Shown: positions 7,816-16,890 of the stretch, one piece after another | Layout: every line of letters starts with the position of its first letter | How positions within the stretch are numbered: the first letter of the stretch is position 1 | Assembly (NCBI GenBank): GCA_963807385.1 | Contig: CAWEBQ010000003.1 | Span: 806,001 to 870,000, forward strand | Direction: 5' to 3' | Length of the DNA stretch: 64,000 nt | From: JBDTSW01 sp963807385 | Lineage (GTDB): Bacteria; Actinomycetota; Thermoleophilia; Solirubrobacterales; 70-9 | Notes under the pieces: generated by a model | What the model was told of the DNA's origin: nothing | The model's database searches: none | Seen by the model: only the letters and a program-made list of their open reading frames with translations | Made by a program: the position numbers and the translations under genes

Positions 7816-9183
7816 ATGGCTGATTCCTACGACGTGATCGTTATCGGCGGCGGACCGGGTGGCTACGTTGCCGCGATCCGGGCCGCCCAGCTCGGCAAGA
7901 AGACCGCTGTCGTCGAGAAGGACAAACCCGGCGGGCGCTGCCTGAACTATGCGTGCATCCCGGCCAAGACGATGCTCCACACCGCGGAGGTCTACGACGA
8001 CGCCGTCAACGGGGCCGAGCTCGGCATCAAGGTCACCAAGGCCACGCTCGACTGGAAGGCGCTGGGCGAGCGGCGCACGAAGGTCTCGGAGACCCTGAGC
8101 GGCGGCGTGAAGATGCTCTGGGACAAGAACAAGATCACCATGCTCGAGGGCGAGGGCTCGCTGACCGCCGACGGCAACGTCTCGGTCGGCGGCGAGACCT
8201 ACGAGGCAGGCGCCGTGATCCTCGCTACCGGCTCGGTCGCGCTGCCGATCCCCGGAGTGGAGTTCTCCGACCGCGTCCTCGACACCTGGGGCGCTTGGTC
8301 GCTGCCGGCCCAGCCGAAGCGCCTGGCGGTTGTCGGCGCCGGCGCCTCGGGATCGGAGATCGCTTCCGCGTACGCCCGCTACGGCACCGAGGTGATCCTG
8401 GTGGAGATGCTCGACCAGATCCTCCCGCTGGAGGACAAGGACTGCGCCCGGGTCGTCGATCGAATCTTCAAGAAGCAGGGGATCACGGTCGCGACCGGGA
8501 CCAAGGTCGAGGGCGTCACCGAGAGCGCCAAGTCCGTGAAGCTGACGGTGGGCGACTCCGAGGAGGAGGTCGATTACCTGGTGATCGCCGGCGGCCGCGC
8601 GCCCGACACGGAGCCCCTCGGACTGGCCGAGGCGAAGGTCGAGACCGAGGACAACGGCCGGATCAAGGTCGACGATCACCAGCGCACCTCGAACCCCAAG
8701 GTCTACGCGATCGGCGACCTGGTCCGAGGGCCGGCGCTCGCCCACAAGGCATCCGAGGAGGGCGTGGTCGCCGCCGAAACGATCGCCGGCGCCGAGACCC
8801 ACCCGGTCGACATCGACCTCATCCCCGGCGCAACCTTCTGCCACCCGCAGGTTGCGAGCGTGGGCCTCACCGAGGCCGAGGCCAAGGAGGCCGGGAAGGA
8901 CGTGAAGATCGCCAAGTTCAAGCTGGGCGGCGTGGGCGCCTCGGCCGTCTACGACGACCGCGAGGGCATGGTCAAGCTGATCGCCGACTCGAAGTACGGC
9001 GAGATCGTGGGCGCCCATATCGTCGGGAACCGGGCCTGCGACATGATCTCCGAGATCGTGAACGTGATGGCGCTAGAGGGCGGCTATCAGGAGCTCGCCC
9101 GGATCGTGCATCCCCACCCGACGATCTCGGAGGCCGTGCTGGACGCCGCCCGCGCCGTGGACGGGTGGGCCACCCACGCATGA
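7816..9183 (+). CDS. lpdA: dihydrolipoyl dehydrogenase (E3)
   Basis: The protein has 455 residues, a class I pyridine nucleotide-disulfide oxidoreductase. FAD motif GGGPGGYVAA is followed by redox cysteines Cys42 and Cys47 in GGRCLNYACIPAK (the family usually shows CLNVGC). The NAD motif is VVGAGASGSEIA and the C-terminal active-site motif is HPHPTISE. It re-oxidises dihydrolipoamide on E2 subunits. A second, lipoyl-fused E3 lies 7 kb downstream, so this copy may serve other complexes such as the branched-chain or 2-oxoglutarate enzyme. An ATGA overlap couples it to the following thioesterase. Confidence 0.95.
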   Translation: MADSYDVIVIGGGPGGYVAAIRAAQLGKKTAVVEKDKPGGRCLNYACIPAKTMLHTAEVYDDAVNGAELGIKVTKATLDWKALGERRTKVSETLSGGVKMLWDKNKITMLEGEGSLTADGNVSVGGETYEAGAVILATGSVALPIPGVEFSDRVLDTWGAWSLPAQPKRLAVVGAGASGSEIASAYARYGTEVILVEMLDQILPLEDKDCARVVDRIFKKQGITVATGTKVEGVTESAKSVKLTVGDSEEEVDYLVIAGGRAPDTEPLGLAEAKVETEDNGRIKVDDHQRTSNPKVYAIGDLVRGPALAHKASEEGVVAAETIAGAETHPVDIDLIPGATFCHPQVASVGLTEAEAKEAGKDVKIAKFKLGGVGASAVYDDREGMVKLIADSKYGEIVGAHIVGNRACDMISEIVNVMALEGGYQELARIVHPHPTISEAVLDAARAVDGWATHA

Positions 9184-9629
9184 GCGTGGATTTCGACGCC
9201 CTTCGCGCCGGCATGGGTGCGGCGGTTCCCTACAACGGCCACCTGGGCCTCGAGATCACCCACCTGGATCACGGCACTGCCACGGTGCTCCTCCCCGACG
9301 ACGAGCGGACCCGAAATCATGTCGGCTCCCAGCACGCCGGCGGTCTGTTCAGCGCCGCCGAGGCGGCGTCCGGCGGCGCGTTCGTCGGCGGCTTCGCCGA
9401 GCGCCTGGCGGAGATCCGCCCGCTGGCCAGCGAGGCTCAGATCACGTACACGAAGCTCGCGCAGGGCCCGATCGAGGCGACGGCCACCCTGGATGGGATC
9501 GACGGCCTGCTCGCCTCCCTCGACGCCGACGGGAAGGTCTCGTTCCCGGTCGCGGTCGAGCTCACCAACGCCGACGGGGACACAGTCGCGACAGCCACGG
9601 TCCAGTGGCACGTGCGCAAGAACGCGTGA
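9180..9629 (+). CDS. hotdog-fold thioesterase-like protein (PaaI/DUF4442 type)
   Basis: The protein has 149 residues. It has the hotdog-fold pattern: HLGLEITHLDHGTATVLLP, then NHVGSQHAGGLFSAAEAASG on the long helix, and strands ending TVQWHVRKN. This resembles DUF4442/PaaI-type acyl-CoA thioesterases. Its substrate is unknown. The start is set by the ATGA overlap with lpdA. It is in a run of overlapping genes with the next two enzymes. Confidence 0.75.
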   Translation: MSVDFDALRAGMGAAVPYNGHLGLEITHLDHGTATVLLPDDERTRNHVGSQHAGGLFSAAEAASGGAFVGGFAERLAEIRPLASEAQITYTKLAQGPIEATATLDGIDGLLASLDADGKVSFPVAVELTNADGDTVATATVQWHVRKNA

Positions 9630-10018
9630 CCGCGCCAGAACGCGCCGCCCTCGACCACGTCGTCATCGCCGTGTCCGACTGGGAGCGCTCGAACGCCTTC
9701 TACCGCGACGTTCTCGGCGCGGAACTGATCGAGCTGACCCGCGGGCGCTGGGCCTACCGCCTGGCGAACACCCAGCTCAACGTGCACGGGCCCGGCGCCA
9801 CGCCGGAGCCGGTGGCCACCGCCCAGGCGCCGCCCGGCGCCGCCGACCTCTGCTTCGTCTGGGAGGGCGCAATCGAGGGCGCGGTCGAGCACCTCACGGA
9901 GTCCGGCGTTGAGGTGGAGCGCGGCCCGATCGAGCGCCACGGCCGCGGCGGGCCCGGCGTCAGCGTGTACTTCCGCGACCCGGACGGGTCGCTGTTGGAG
10001 TTCATCAGCTACTCGTGA
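9626..10018 (+). CDS. VOC (glyoxalase/dioxygenase fold) family protein
   Basis: The protein has about 130 residues from the GTG at 9626, chosen because GTGA overlaps the previous stop; another GTG seven codons upstream is possible. It has one vicinal-oxygen-chelate domain: ALDHVVIAVSDWERSNAFYRDVLG at the N-terminus and VYFRDPDGSLLEFISYS at the end. The His (DHVV) and Glu (LEF) positions suit divalent metal binding. The reaction is unknown. It overlaps the next gene by GTGA. Confidence 0.78.
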   Translation: MTAPERAALDHVVIAVSDWERSNAFYRDVLGAELIELTRGRWAYRLANTQLNVHGPGATPEPVATAQAPPGAADLCFVWEGAIEGAVEHLTESGVEVERGPIERHGRGGPGVSVYFRDPDGSLLEFISYS

Positions 10019-10602
10019 GCCAGGCGGTTTTCTACTACGACCTAGGCTCGCCCTACGCCTATCTCGCGGCCGAGCGGGTCAACGCCGTCTTCACCGAGGC
10101 GGGGCGGGAGGTGCCGGAGTGGCAGCCGATCCTGCTCGGCGGGCTGTTTCAGCGGTTCGAGCGCGAGTCATGGGGCAACGGCCCCGACCGCGAGGCCGGC
10201 CTGCGGGAGGTCGAGCGCCGCGCCTCCTCATACGGGCTGCCACCGATCAGCTGGCCGGAGCCATTTCCCGGGAACACGCTGTATGCGATGCGCGTGGCGA
10301 CGTTCGCCAAGGAGATCGGGCGGACGGTCTCGTTCTCACTCGCCGCGTTCCGCCAGGCCTTCGCGGGCGGGCGGGACCTGAGCGTTCCCGACAACGTGAT
10401 GATCGCCGCGGCGGCGTCGGAGATCCACCCTCGCGCGCTGAAGGTGGCTGTCGCGCGAGACGCGGTCAAGGACGCCCTGCGCAGCGCGACCGAACGCGCT
10501 GGTGATCTCGGCGTCACCGGTGTTCCTGCCGTGGTCGTTGACGGCCGGGTCTTCTGGGGAGACGACCGCCTCGAGGACGCCGCAGAGGCCGCCGTCGCTT
10601 AG
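10015..10602 (+). CDS. DsbA-family / 2-hydroxychromene-2-carboxylate isomerase-like thioredoxin-fold protein
   Basis: The protein has 195 residues with a GTG start. The N-terminal VFYYDLGSPYAYLAAERV has Ser in place of the CxxC of DsbA, as in HCCA isomerases and kappa-class glutathione transferases. The C-terminus carries LGVTGVPAVVVDGRVFWGDDRL, the usual cis-Pro segment (VPAVVV) and W-G-D-D-R tail. It is a cytoplasmic thiol-dependent isomerase or transferase by family. The naphthalene-pathway activity of the name is unlikely to apply here. Confidence 0.82.
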   Translation: MSQAVFYYDLGSPYAYLAAERVNAVFTEAGREVPEWQPILLGGLFQRFERESWGNGPDREAGLREVERRASSYGLPPISWPEPFPGNTLYAMRVATFAKEIGRTVSFSLAAFRQAFAGGRDLSVPDNVMIAAAASEIHPRALKVAVARDAVKDALRSATERAGDLGVTGVPAVVVDGRVFWGDDRLEDAAEAAVA

Positions 10603-10632
10603 CTCGCGCGCGCTCGCCATGCGCACCGACTA

Positions 10633-13287
10633 ATGTCGGAGCCGGTGGACGTCGACGCTGTCGAGACTGAGGAGTGGCTGGAGGCCCTTGATGCGGTCGT
10701 CGAGAACGACGGCCCGAGGCGTGCGCACGATCTGGTCGAGCGGGTCGTCGAGCGGGCGCGCATCAAGGGCGCCGCGATCGAGTACGTGGGACCCACCCCC
10801 TACGTCAACACGATCCAGCGTGAGGACGAGCCCCCGCTGCCCGGCGACCCGGCGATGGAACGCCGCGTCCGGTCCCTGATCCGGTGGAACGCGATCGCGA
10901 CCATCCTCCGAGCCAACAAGGAGTCCTCGGAGCTCGGCGGGCACATCGCGAGCTACCAGTCGGCGGCGATGCTCTACGAGATCGGCTTCAACCACTTCTG
11001 GCATGCACCCTCCGAGGAACACGGCGGGGACCTCGTCTACATCCAGGGCCACTCGTCCCCCGGGATCTACGCGCGCGCCTTTCTCGAGGGACGGCTGAGC
11101 GAGGAGGAGATGGAGGGCTTCCGGCAGGAGGTCTCGCGGCCCGGAGGCCTGTCCTCATATCCGCACCCCTGGCTGATGCCGGACTTCTGGCAGTTCCCCA
11201 CCGTATCCATGGGCCTCGGGCCGATCATGGCGATCTACCAGGCGCGGTTCATGCGCTACCTGAACGACCGGGGCGTCGCTGACACCTCGGGCCGCAAGGT
11301 CTGGGCGTTCCTCGGCGACGGCGAGAGCGACGAGCCTGAATCGCTGGGAGCGATCGCGCTGGCGGGCCGGGAGCGCCTCGGCAACCTCGTCTTCGTCGTC
11401 AACTGCAACCTTCAGCGATTGGACGGCCCCGTTCGCGGGAACGGCAAGATCATCCAGGAGCTCGAGACGATCTTCCGCGGCGCAGGATGGAACGTGCTCA
11501 AGGTCATCTGGGGTGACCGGTGGGACCCGCTGCTGGAGTCCGATCACGATGGGCTTCTCGTCAAACGGATGGAGGAGGCGGTCGACGGCGAATACCAGGT
11601 GTACAAGGCGCGGGACGGCGCCTACGTCCGCGAGCACTTCTTCGGCAAGTACCCGGACCTCGCCGAGCGGGTTGCGGACATGACCGACGAACAGATCTGG
11701 GATCTGAACCGCGGCGGCCACGACGCCAAGAAGGTCTACGCCGCCTACGCCGCAGCGCAGGGCGCCACCCGCAGCCCGACGGTGATCCTCGCGAAGACGA
11801 TCAAGGGCTACGGGATGGGCGAGGCCGGCGAGGGCCAGAACATCACCCACCAGCAGAAGAAGATGAACGCCGAGGCGCTGCAGGTGTTCCGGGACCGCTT
11901 CGAGCTGGAGATCACCGACGAGGAGGTCGAGCAGGTCGCCTTCCACAAGCCACCGGACGACTCGCCCGAGATGACCTACATGCGCGAGCGGCGCGAGGCG
12001 CTCGGCGGCCACCTGCCCGCCCGCCGGCGTCGGGTGTCAGAGTCGCTGCCGGTCCCGCCCCTGGAGATCTTTGAGTCGCAGCTCGAGGGCACCGGCGAAC
12101 GCGAGATCTCGACCACGATGTCGTTCGTGCGGATCCTGGCGGCGCTGCTCCGCGACAAGAGCCTGGGGCCGCGGGTGGTGCCCATCGTGCCCGACGAGTC
12201 ACGCACCTTCGGGATGGAGGGCATGTTCCGGCAGCTGGGGATCTACTCCTCGGTGGGGCAGCTCTACGAGCCGGAGGACGCCGACAGCCTGATGTTCTAC
12301 CGTGAGGATCGCCAGGGTCAGGTGCTCCAGGAGGGGATCAACGAGGCCGGCGCGTTCTCCTCCTGGATCGCCGCGGCCACGTCGTACTCGAACCACGCCG
12401 TGCAGATGATCCCCTTCTACGTCTTCTACTCGATGTTCGGGTTCCAGCGGATCGGCGACCTGGCGTGGGCGGCGGGCGATTCGCGTGCCCGGGGGTTCCT
12501 CATCGGAGGGACCGCAGGGCGTACGACCCTGAACGGCGAGGGCCTCCAGCACGAGGACGGCCACAGCCACCTGCTTGCCTCCACCATCCCCAACTGCGTC
12601 GCCTACGACCCCGCATACGCCCACGAGCTCGCCGTGATCGTCCACGAGGGCCTGCGCCGGATGGTCGCCGAGCAGGAGGACGTCTTCTACTACCTCACCG
12701 TGATGAACGAGAACTACCCCCACCCGAAGCTGCCGGAGGGCTCGGAGGAGGGGATCCTGCGCGGGATGCACCGCATTCGCGAGGTCGATGCGCCGCAGGC
12801 TCGGCTGCTGGGATCCGGGACGATCCTGCGCGAGGTCGAGGCGGCCGCCGATTTGCTTGCCTCCGACTTCGGCGTGGACGCCGAGGTCTGGAGCGTCACC
12901 AGCTGGACCGAGCTCCGCCGGGACGGCCTGCGCTGCGACCGCGAAGCGCGGCTGCACCCCGAGGCCGATGCTCCGGCCCCCTGGATCAAGAGCTGCCTCG
13001 GGGACGGCGAGGCGCCGGTCGTCGCCTCGACCGACTATATGAAGGCCCTCCCCGATGGCGTCCGGGGCTGGGTACCCGGGCGCTTCGAGGTCCTCGGCAC
13101 GGACGGGTTCGGGCGCAGCGACTATCGCCGGCACCTGCGTAGCTTCTTCGAGGTGGATCGCCACCACATCGTCGTCGCGGCGCTCCGCGCGCTGTCCGCC
13201 GACGGCTCGGTCAAGCCCGCCGTGGTCGCGGACGCGATCGCGCGCTACGAGATCGACCCAGAGAGCCCGGATCCGGCGGTCTCCTAG
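10633..13287 (+). CDS. aceE: pyruvate dehydrogenase E1 component, homodimeric type
   Basis: The protein has 884 residues, the expected size of AceE. It decarboxylates pyruvate using thiamine diphosphate and acetylates lipoyl-E2. Visible features are the N-terminal SELGGHIASYQSAAMLYEIGFNHFW, YIQGHSSPGIYARAFLEG, the ThDP motif LGDGESDEPESLGA...NCNLQRLDG, and the C-terminal transketolase-like half with GRTTLNGEGLQHEDGHSH. It is followed directly (no gap) by aceF and then a lipoyl-E3 gene, forming a complete PDH operon. The neighbouring thiamine and lipoate genes make its cofactors. Confidence 0.96.
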   Translation: MSEPVDVDAVETEEWLEALDAVVENDGPRRAHDLVERVVERARIKGAAIEYVGPTPYVNTIQREDEPPLPGDPAMERRVRSLIRWNAIATILRANKESSELGGHIASYQSAAMLYEIGFNHFWHAPSEEHGGDLVYIQGHSSPGIYARAFLEGRLSEEEMEGFRQEVSRPGGLSSYPHPWLMPDFWQFPTVSMGLGPIMAIYQARFMRYLNDRGVADTSGRKVWAFLGDGESDEPESLGAIALAGRERLGNLVFVVNCNLQRLDGPVRGNGKIIQELETIFRGAGWNVLKVIWGDRWDPLLESDHDGLLVKRMEEAVDGEYQVYKARDGAYVREHFFGKYPDLAERVADMTDEQIWDLNRGGHDAKKVYAAYAAAQGATRSPTVILAKTIKGYGMGEAGEGQNITHQQKKMNAEALQVFRDRFELEITDEEVEQVAFHKPPDDSPEMTYMRERREALGGHLPARRRRVSESLPVPPLEIFESQLEGTGEREISTTMSFVRILAALLRDKSLGPRVVPIVPDESRTFGMEGMFRQLGIYSSVGQLYEPEDADSLMFYREDRQGQVLQEGINEAGAFSSWIAAATSYSNHAVQMIPFYVFYSMFGFQRIGDLAWAAGDSRARGFLIGGTAGRTTLNGEGLQHEDGHSHLLASTIPNCVAYDPAYAHELAVIVHEGLRRMVAEQEDVFYYLTVMNENYPHPKLPEGSEEGILRGMHRIREVDAPQARLLGSGTILREVEAAADLLASDFGVDAEVWSVTSWTELRRDGLRCDREARLHPEADAPAPWIKSCLGDGEAPVVASTDYMKALPDGVRGWVPGRFEVLGTDGFGRSDYRRHLRSFFEVDRHHIVVAALRALSADGSVKPAVVADAIARYEIDPESPDPAVS

Positions 13288-14535
13288 ATGGCCGGCCCGC
13301 GCGAGATCCTCGTTCCTGACATCGGCGATTTCACCGGCGTGCCGGTGATCGAGATCCTCGTCAAGCCCGGCGAGCAGGTCGGCGCGGACGCTCCGCTGGT
13401 CACCTTGGAGTCCGACAAGGCGACGATGGACGTGCCCTCCCCCTACGACGGGAAGATCGTCGAGCTGAAGGTGACGGTCGGTGACACCGTCTCCGAGGGG
13501 TCCGTCATCGCGACGATCGAGCCGACGGAGGGCGGTGCGATCTCCACCCAGGAGGCGCCGGTCGAGGCGGCGGTGCTGGCGGAGGAGCAGGAGACGGACG
13601 GGACCGAGGAGCCACCCGCGCCCGCGCCCAAGCCGGAGCCCAGCGGCGGCGATTCCCTGTACGCCAGCCCCGGCGTGAGGCGCCTCGCGCGGGAGCTGGA
13701 TGTCGATGTCAGCAGGCTCAAGGGCACCGGGCGGAAGGGACGGATCACGCGGGAGGACGTGAAGGCGGCGCTCACCGCCACCGGCGGCGGGGGCGGGGGC
13801 GGCATCCCCGGGCTGGAGGTGGCGCCGTGGCCGCAGGTGGACTTCGCCAAGTACGGCGAGGTCGAGCGGGTTCCGCTCTCGCGGATCAAGAAGATCAGCG
13901 GCCCGAACATCGCCCGCAACTGGGTGATGATCCCCCACGTCACCCACGACGACGAGGCCGACATAACGGACCTCGAGGCCTTTCGCAAGCAGGTGAACTC
14001 CGAGCAGGACGTGAAGGTCACGATGGTGGCGCTGCTGATCAAGGCCTGCGTCGGGGCCCTGCGCCAGTTCCCCGAGTTCAACTCCTCGCTCGACGGCGAC
14101 GACCTGGTGATCAAGCGCTACTACAACCTCGGTTTCGCGGCCGACACCCCACAGGGCCTGATGGTGCCGGTCATCAAGGAGGCTGATCGCAAGGGCCTGA
14201 TCGAGATCGCCGGCGAGTTGGCCGAGCTCTCGGGCAAGGCCCGGGAGGGCAAGATCTCGGCCGAGGAGATGCGAGGCTCGACGTTCACGATCTCGTCGCT
14301 CGGGGGCATCGGAGGCACCGGCTTTACGCCCATCGTCAACGCACCGGACGTCGCGATCCTTGGCGTGACGCGCTCACAGATGAAGCCGGTGTGGAACGGC
14401 GAGGAGTTCGTGCCGCGGCTGATGGTCCCGCTCTCGCTCTCCTACGACCACCGCGTGATCGACGGCGCCGCCGCGGCCCGCTTCACGGCGCACCTCGCGG
14501 GCGAGTTGGCGGATCTGCGCCGCGTGCTGCTCTGA
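13288..14535 (+). CDS. aceF: dihydrolipoamide acetyltransferase (E2) of PDH
   Basis: The protein has 415 residues. The order is one lipoyl domain (residues 5-78, lipoylated Lys44 in ESDKATMDVP), an acidic Pro/Ala linker, a peripheral subunit-binding domain (about 128-163, SPGVRRLARELDVDV...GRITREDV), a Gly-rich linker (GGGGGGGIPG) and the acetyltransferase core ending with SYDHRVIDGAAAARF (catalytic His and Asp of HxxxDG). It transfers acetyl from lipoamide to CoA. It starts at the base after the aceE stop and overlaps the next gene by TGATG. Confidence 0.96.
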   Translation: MAGPREILVPDIGDFTGVPVIEILVKPGEQVGADAPLVTLESDKATMDVPSPYDGKIVELKVTVGDTVSEGSVIATIEPTEGGAISTQEAPVEAAVLAEEQETDGTEEPPAPAPKPEPSGGDSLYASPGVRRLARELDVDVSRLKGTGRKGRITREDVKAALTATGGGGGGGIPGLEVAPWPQVDFAKYGEVERVPLSRIKKISGPNIARNWVMIPHVTHDDEADITDLEAFRKQVNSEQDVKVTMVALLIKACVGALRQFPEFNSSLDGDDLVIKRYYNLGFAADTPQGLMVPVIKEADRKGLIEIAGELAELSGKAREGKISAEEMRGSTFTISSLGGIGGTGFTPIVNAPDVAILGVTRSQMKPVWNGEEFVPRLMVPLSLSYDHRVIDGAAAARFTAHLAGELADLRRVLL

Positions 14536-16256
14536 TGCAGGTCAAGGTCCCCGACATCGGCGACTTCGCCGACGTACCGGTGATCGAGATCCACGTCGCA
14601 GTGGGTGACGAGGTCGCTAAGGAGGCGCCGCTCGTCACCCTCGAGTCCGAGAAGGCGACGATGGACGTGCCGGCGCCCGAGGCCGGCACGGTCACAAAGG
14701 TCCTCGTCGAGCTGAACGACAGCGTCTCGGAGGGCACGCCCATCCTCGAGCTCGACCCCGCCGACTCCGAGGTGGACGACGAAGGTGGCGGTGACCGCCA
14801 CGAACGTCGCGAGCCCGATGAGGCCGCCGACCTGCCCCAGGCGAGCTCGGAGCGCGAGTACGACACGCAGGTGCTGGTGATCGGGTCTGGCCCGGGCGGG
14901 TACACCGCGGCGTTCCGCGCGGCGGATCTCGGGCTGAGCGTGACGCTTGTGGAGCGGTACGAGTCGCTCGGTGGCGTCTGCCTGAACGTGGGCTGCATCC
15001 CGTCGAAGGCGCTGCTTCATGCGGCCAACGTGATCGGTGAGGCCGAGGACGCGGCGGAGTTCGGAGTGAAGTTCGAGCGGCCCGCGATCGACCTCGACCG
15101 GCTGCGCGACTGGAAGGGCGAGGTGGTCGGAAAGCTCACCGGCGGCCTGGCGGGCCTGGCGCGCCAGCGGAAGGTCAGGGTGGTGACCGGCGCCGCCGCC
15201 TTCACCTCCGACCACACCGTGGACGTCGACGGGACCTCGATCTCGTTCGAGCACTGCATCCTCGCCGCGGGGTCACGCGCGGCCGAGCTCCCCGGCCTCC
15301 CGGAGGACGAGCGCATCGTCGACTCCACGGGAGCGCTGGAGCTGCCCGGCGTTCCCGAGCGGATGCTGGTGATCGGCGGCGGGATCATCGGCCTGGAGAT
15401 GGCGACCGTCTACGACTCCCTCGGCAGCTCGATCGACGTGGTCGAGCTGACCGACCAGCTCATTCCCGGCTGCGACCCGGACCTGGTGAAGCCGCTCCAC
15501 AAGCGCATCGCGGACCGCTACGAGTCGATCCTGCTGGGCATCGGAGTCTCTGGGGTCGAAGCGTCCGCGGGGGGCCTGGAGGTCTCCTTCGAGGGCGACG
15601 GCGCGCCCGGCCCGCGCACCTACGACCGTGTGCTTATCGCCGTCGGGCGGCGTGCCAACGGCGACACGCTGGGCCTGGAGTCCGCGGGAGTGGCCGTGGG
15701 GGAACGCGGCGAGATCGAGGTCGACGGACACCGCCGGACCAACGTCCCGCACATCCTCGCCATCGGGGACCTGACCGGTGCCCCCATGCTCGCCCACAAG
15801 GCGAGCCACGAGGGGGTCGTCGCGGCCGAGGTGATCGCCGGGAAGAACGTGGTGTTCGACCCACGCGCGATCCCGTCCGTCGCCTACACGGATCCGGAGG
15901 TCGCCTGGACCGGGCTCACCGAGGCCCAGGCCGTGGACGAGGGAACGAGCTACGAGAAGGCGGTCTTCCCCTGGCAGGCATCCGGACGGGCGCTGTCGCT
16001 TGGCCGGCCCGATGGCCTGACCAAGCTCCTGGTCGAGCCCGAGTCACGGCGCGTGCTCGGCGCCGGCATCGTCGGGCCGAATGCCGGCGAGCTGATCGCC
16101 GAGGCGACCCTCGCGATCGAGATGGGGGCCGACGCCGAGGACCTCGGACTGACGATCCACGCTCACCCGACGCTGTCGGAGACGGTGATGTTCGCGGCCG
16201 AGATGGCCGAGGGAACCATCACCGACCTCTACGCACCGAAGCGCAAGCGTGCCTGA
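14535..16256 (+). CDS. lpd: lipoyl domain-dihydrolipoyl dehydrogenase fusion (E3 of PDH)
   Basis: The protein has 573 residues. A full lipoyl domain (about 1-75, Lys40 in ESEKATMDVP) precedes an acidic linker and a complete E3 (from about 112: VLVIGSGPGGYTAAFRA, redox Cys149/Cys154 in GGVCLNVGCIPSK, NAD motif VIGGGIIGLEMA, C-terminal HAHPTLSE). The N-terminal domain closely resembles the lipoyl domain of the neighbouring E2. Lipoyl-E3 fusions are known in some bacteria. The start is the ATG overlapping the aceF stop; an upstream extension in this frame lies inside aceF. Confidence 0.95.
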   Translation: MQVKVPDIGDFADVPVIEIHVAVGDEVAKEAPLVTLESEKATMDVPAPEAGTVTKVLVELNDSVSEGTPILELDPADSEVDDEGGGDRHERREPDEAADLPQASSEREYDTQVLVIGSGPGGYTAAFRAADLGLSVTLVERYESLGGVCLNVGCIPSKALLHAANVIGEAEDAAEFGVKFERPAIDLDRLRDWKGEVVGKLTGGLAGLARQRKVRVVTGAAAFTSDHTVDVDGTSISFEHCILAAGSRAAELPGLPEDERIVDSTGALELPGVPERMLVIGGGIIGLEMATVYDSLGSSIDVVELTDQLIPGCDPDLVKPLHKRIADRYESILLGIGVSGVEASAGGLEVSFEGDGAPGPRTYDRVLIAVGRRANGDTLGLESAGVAVGERGEIEVDGHRRTNVPHILAIGDLTGAPMLAHKASHEGVVAAEVIAGKNVVFDPRAIPSVAYTDPEVAWTGLTEAQAVDEGTSYEKAVFPWQASGRALSLGRPDGLTKLLVEPESRRVLGAGIVGPNAGELIAEATLAIEMGADAEDLGLTIHAHPTLSETVMFAAEMAEGTITDLYAPKRKRA

Positions 16257-16848
16257 CGAGAGCTCGGCAAAGGGAGCCGTCGAGGTGGTCGAGACCACGC
16301 AGGCGGAGCTGACCCACGCCCGCCGGACCGCGGAGTCCAAGGCAACCGTCCCGCACACCTACTTCGAGGCCGAGGTCGTGGCCGGGACAGTCGCCCCGGG
16401 AGCTCTCATCGTCGCCGTCGCGACTGCCCTTCGGGACTTTCCCAGGCTCAACGGCGCCTACCGTGACGCGCGGTTCGAGCTGCACTCCCGGATCAACGTC
16501 GCGGTGGCGGTCGCATCGGAGAGCGGCCTCGTCTACCCCACAGTTCAGGACGCGGACCAGAAGGCCGCCGAGGACGTCGCCATGGAGCTGGCCGAGCTCG
16601 GCAAGCGGGCCGGCAGCGGGGAACTTACCCAGCCCGATCTCTCGGGCGCGACGTTCTCCCTCGCGGACCTGTCACCACTCGGCATCTCCCGCGCGGATCT
16701 CATCGTCAATCGGGGGCAGGCCGCCATCCTCGCCGTCGGGACGCGGGGTAACTTCCGTCTGACGCTCTCGCTTGCCTGCGACAGTCGCATCGTGCAGGCC
16801 CCCGAGGCAGCGGGCTTCCTCGCCCGGGTAGGCGAGCTACTGACCTAG
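16249..16848 (+). CDS. E2-like acyltransferase-fold protein lacking lipoyl domain and catalytic motif
   Basis: The protein has 199 residues with a GTG start overlapping the lpd stop by 8 nt. It aligns with the catalytic domain of E2 acyltransferases: LTHARRTAESKATVPHTYFEAEV, FPRLNGAYRD, NVAVAVASESGLVYPTVQDAD, and SGATFSLADLSPLGI. There is no lipoyl or subunit-binding domain. At the catalytic site the family HxxxDG is replaced by LACDSRIVQAPEAAGF, so both His and Asp are missing and acyl transfer is unlikely. It may be a structural or regulatory subunit of the PDH complex, or a decaying gene. The frame is fully open and coupled to the operon, which favours function. Confidence 0.7.
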   Translation: MPDESSAKGAVEVVETTQAELTHARRTAESKATVPHTYFEAEVVAGTVAPGALIVAVATALRDFPRLNGAYRDARFELHSRINVAVAVASESGLVYPTVQDADQKAAEDVAMELAELGKRAGSGELTQPDLSGATFSLADLSPLGISRADLIVNRGQAAILAVGTRGNFRLTLSLACDSRIVQAPEAAGFLARVGELLT

Positions 16849-16862
16849 ACGTCCGCCCCCGC

Positions 16863-16890
16863 TTGAAACGTCCCGGATCGGGGATACAAT
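16863..16890 (+). promoter_or_regulatory. putative sigma70-type promoter for the second oxoacid dehydrogenase operon
   Basis: TTGAAA (16863-16868) and TACAAT (16885-16890) are separated by 16 bp, immediately after the previous operon. It is the only good promoter match in this gap and lies about 165 bp before the E1-alpha start, giving a long leader. Confidence 0.55.

Noticed and set aside
7288..9018. 576-codon minus-strand open frame under lpdA, and similar frames at 12199-13947 and 59496-61031.
   Set aside because: All are mirrors of well-supported genes with third-position GC bias; no motifs, no ribosome binding sites.
13780..13810. Gly-rich run in aceF as a possible microsatellite error.
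   Set aside because: A flexible Gly linker between the binding and catalytic domains is normal in E2 proteins and the frame stays open.
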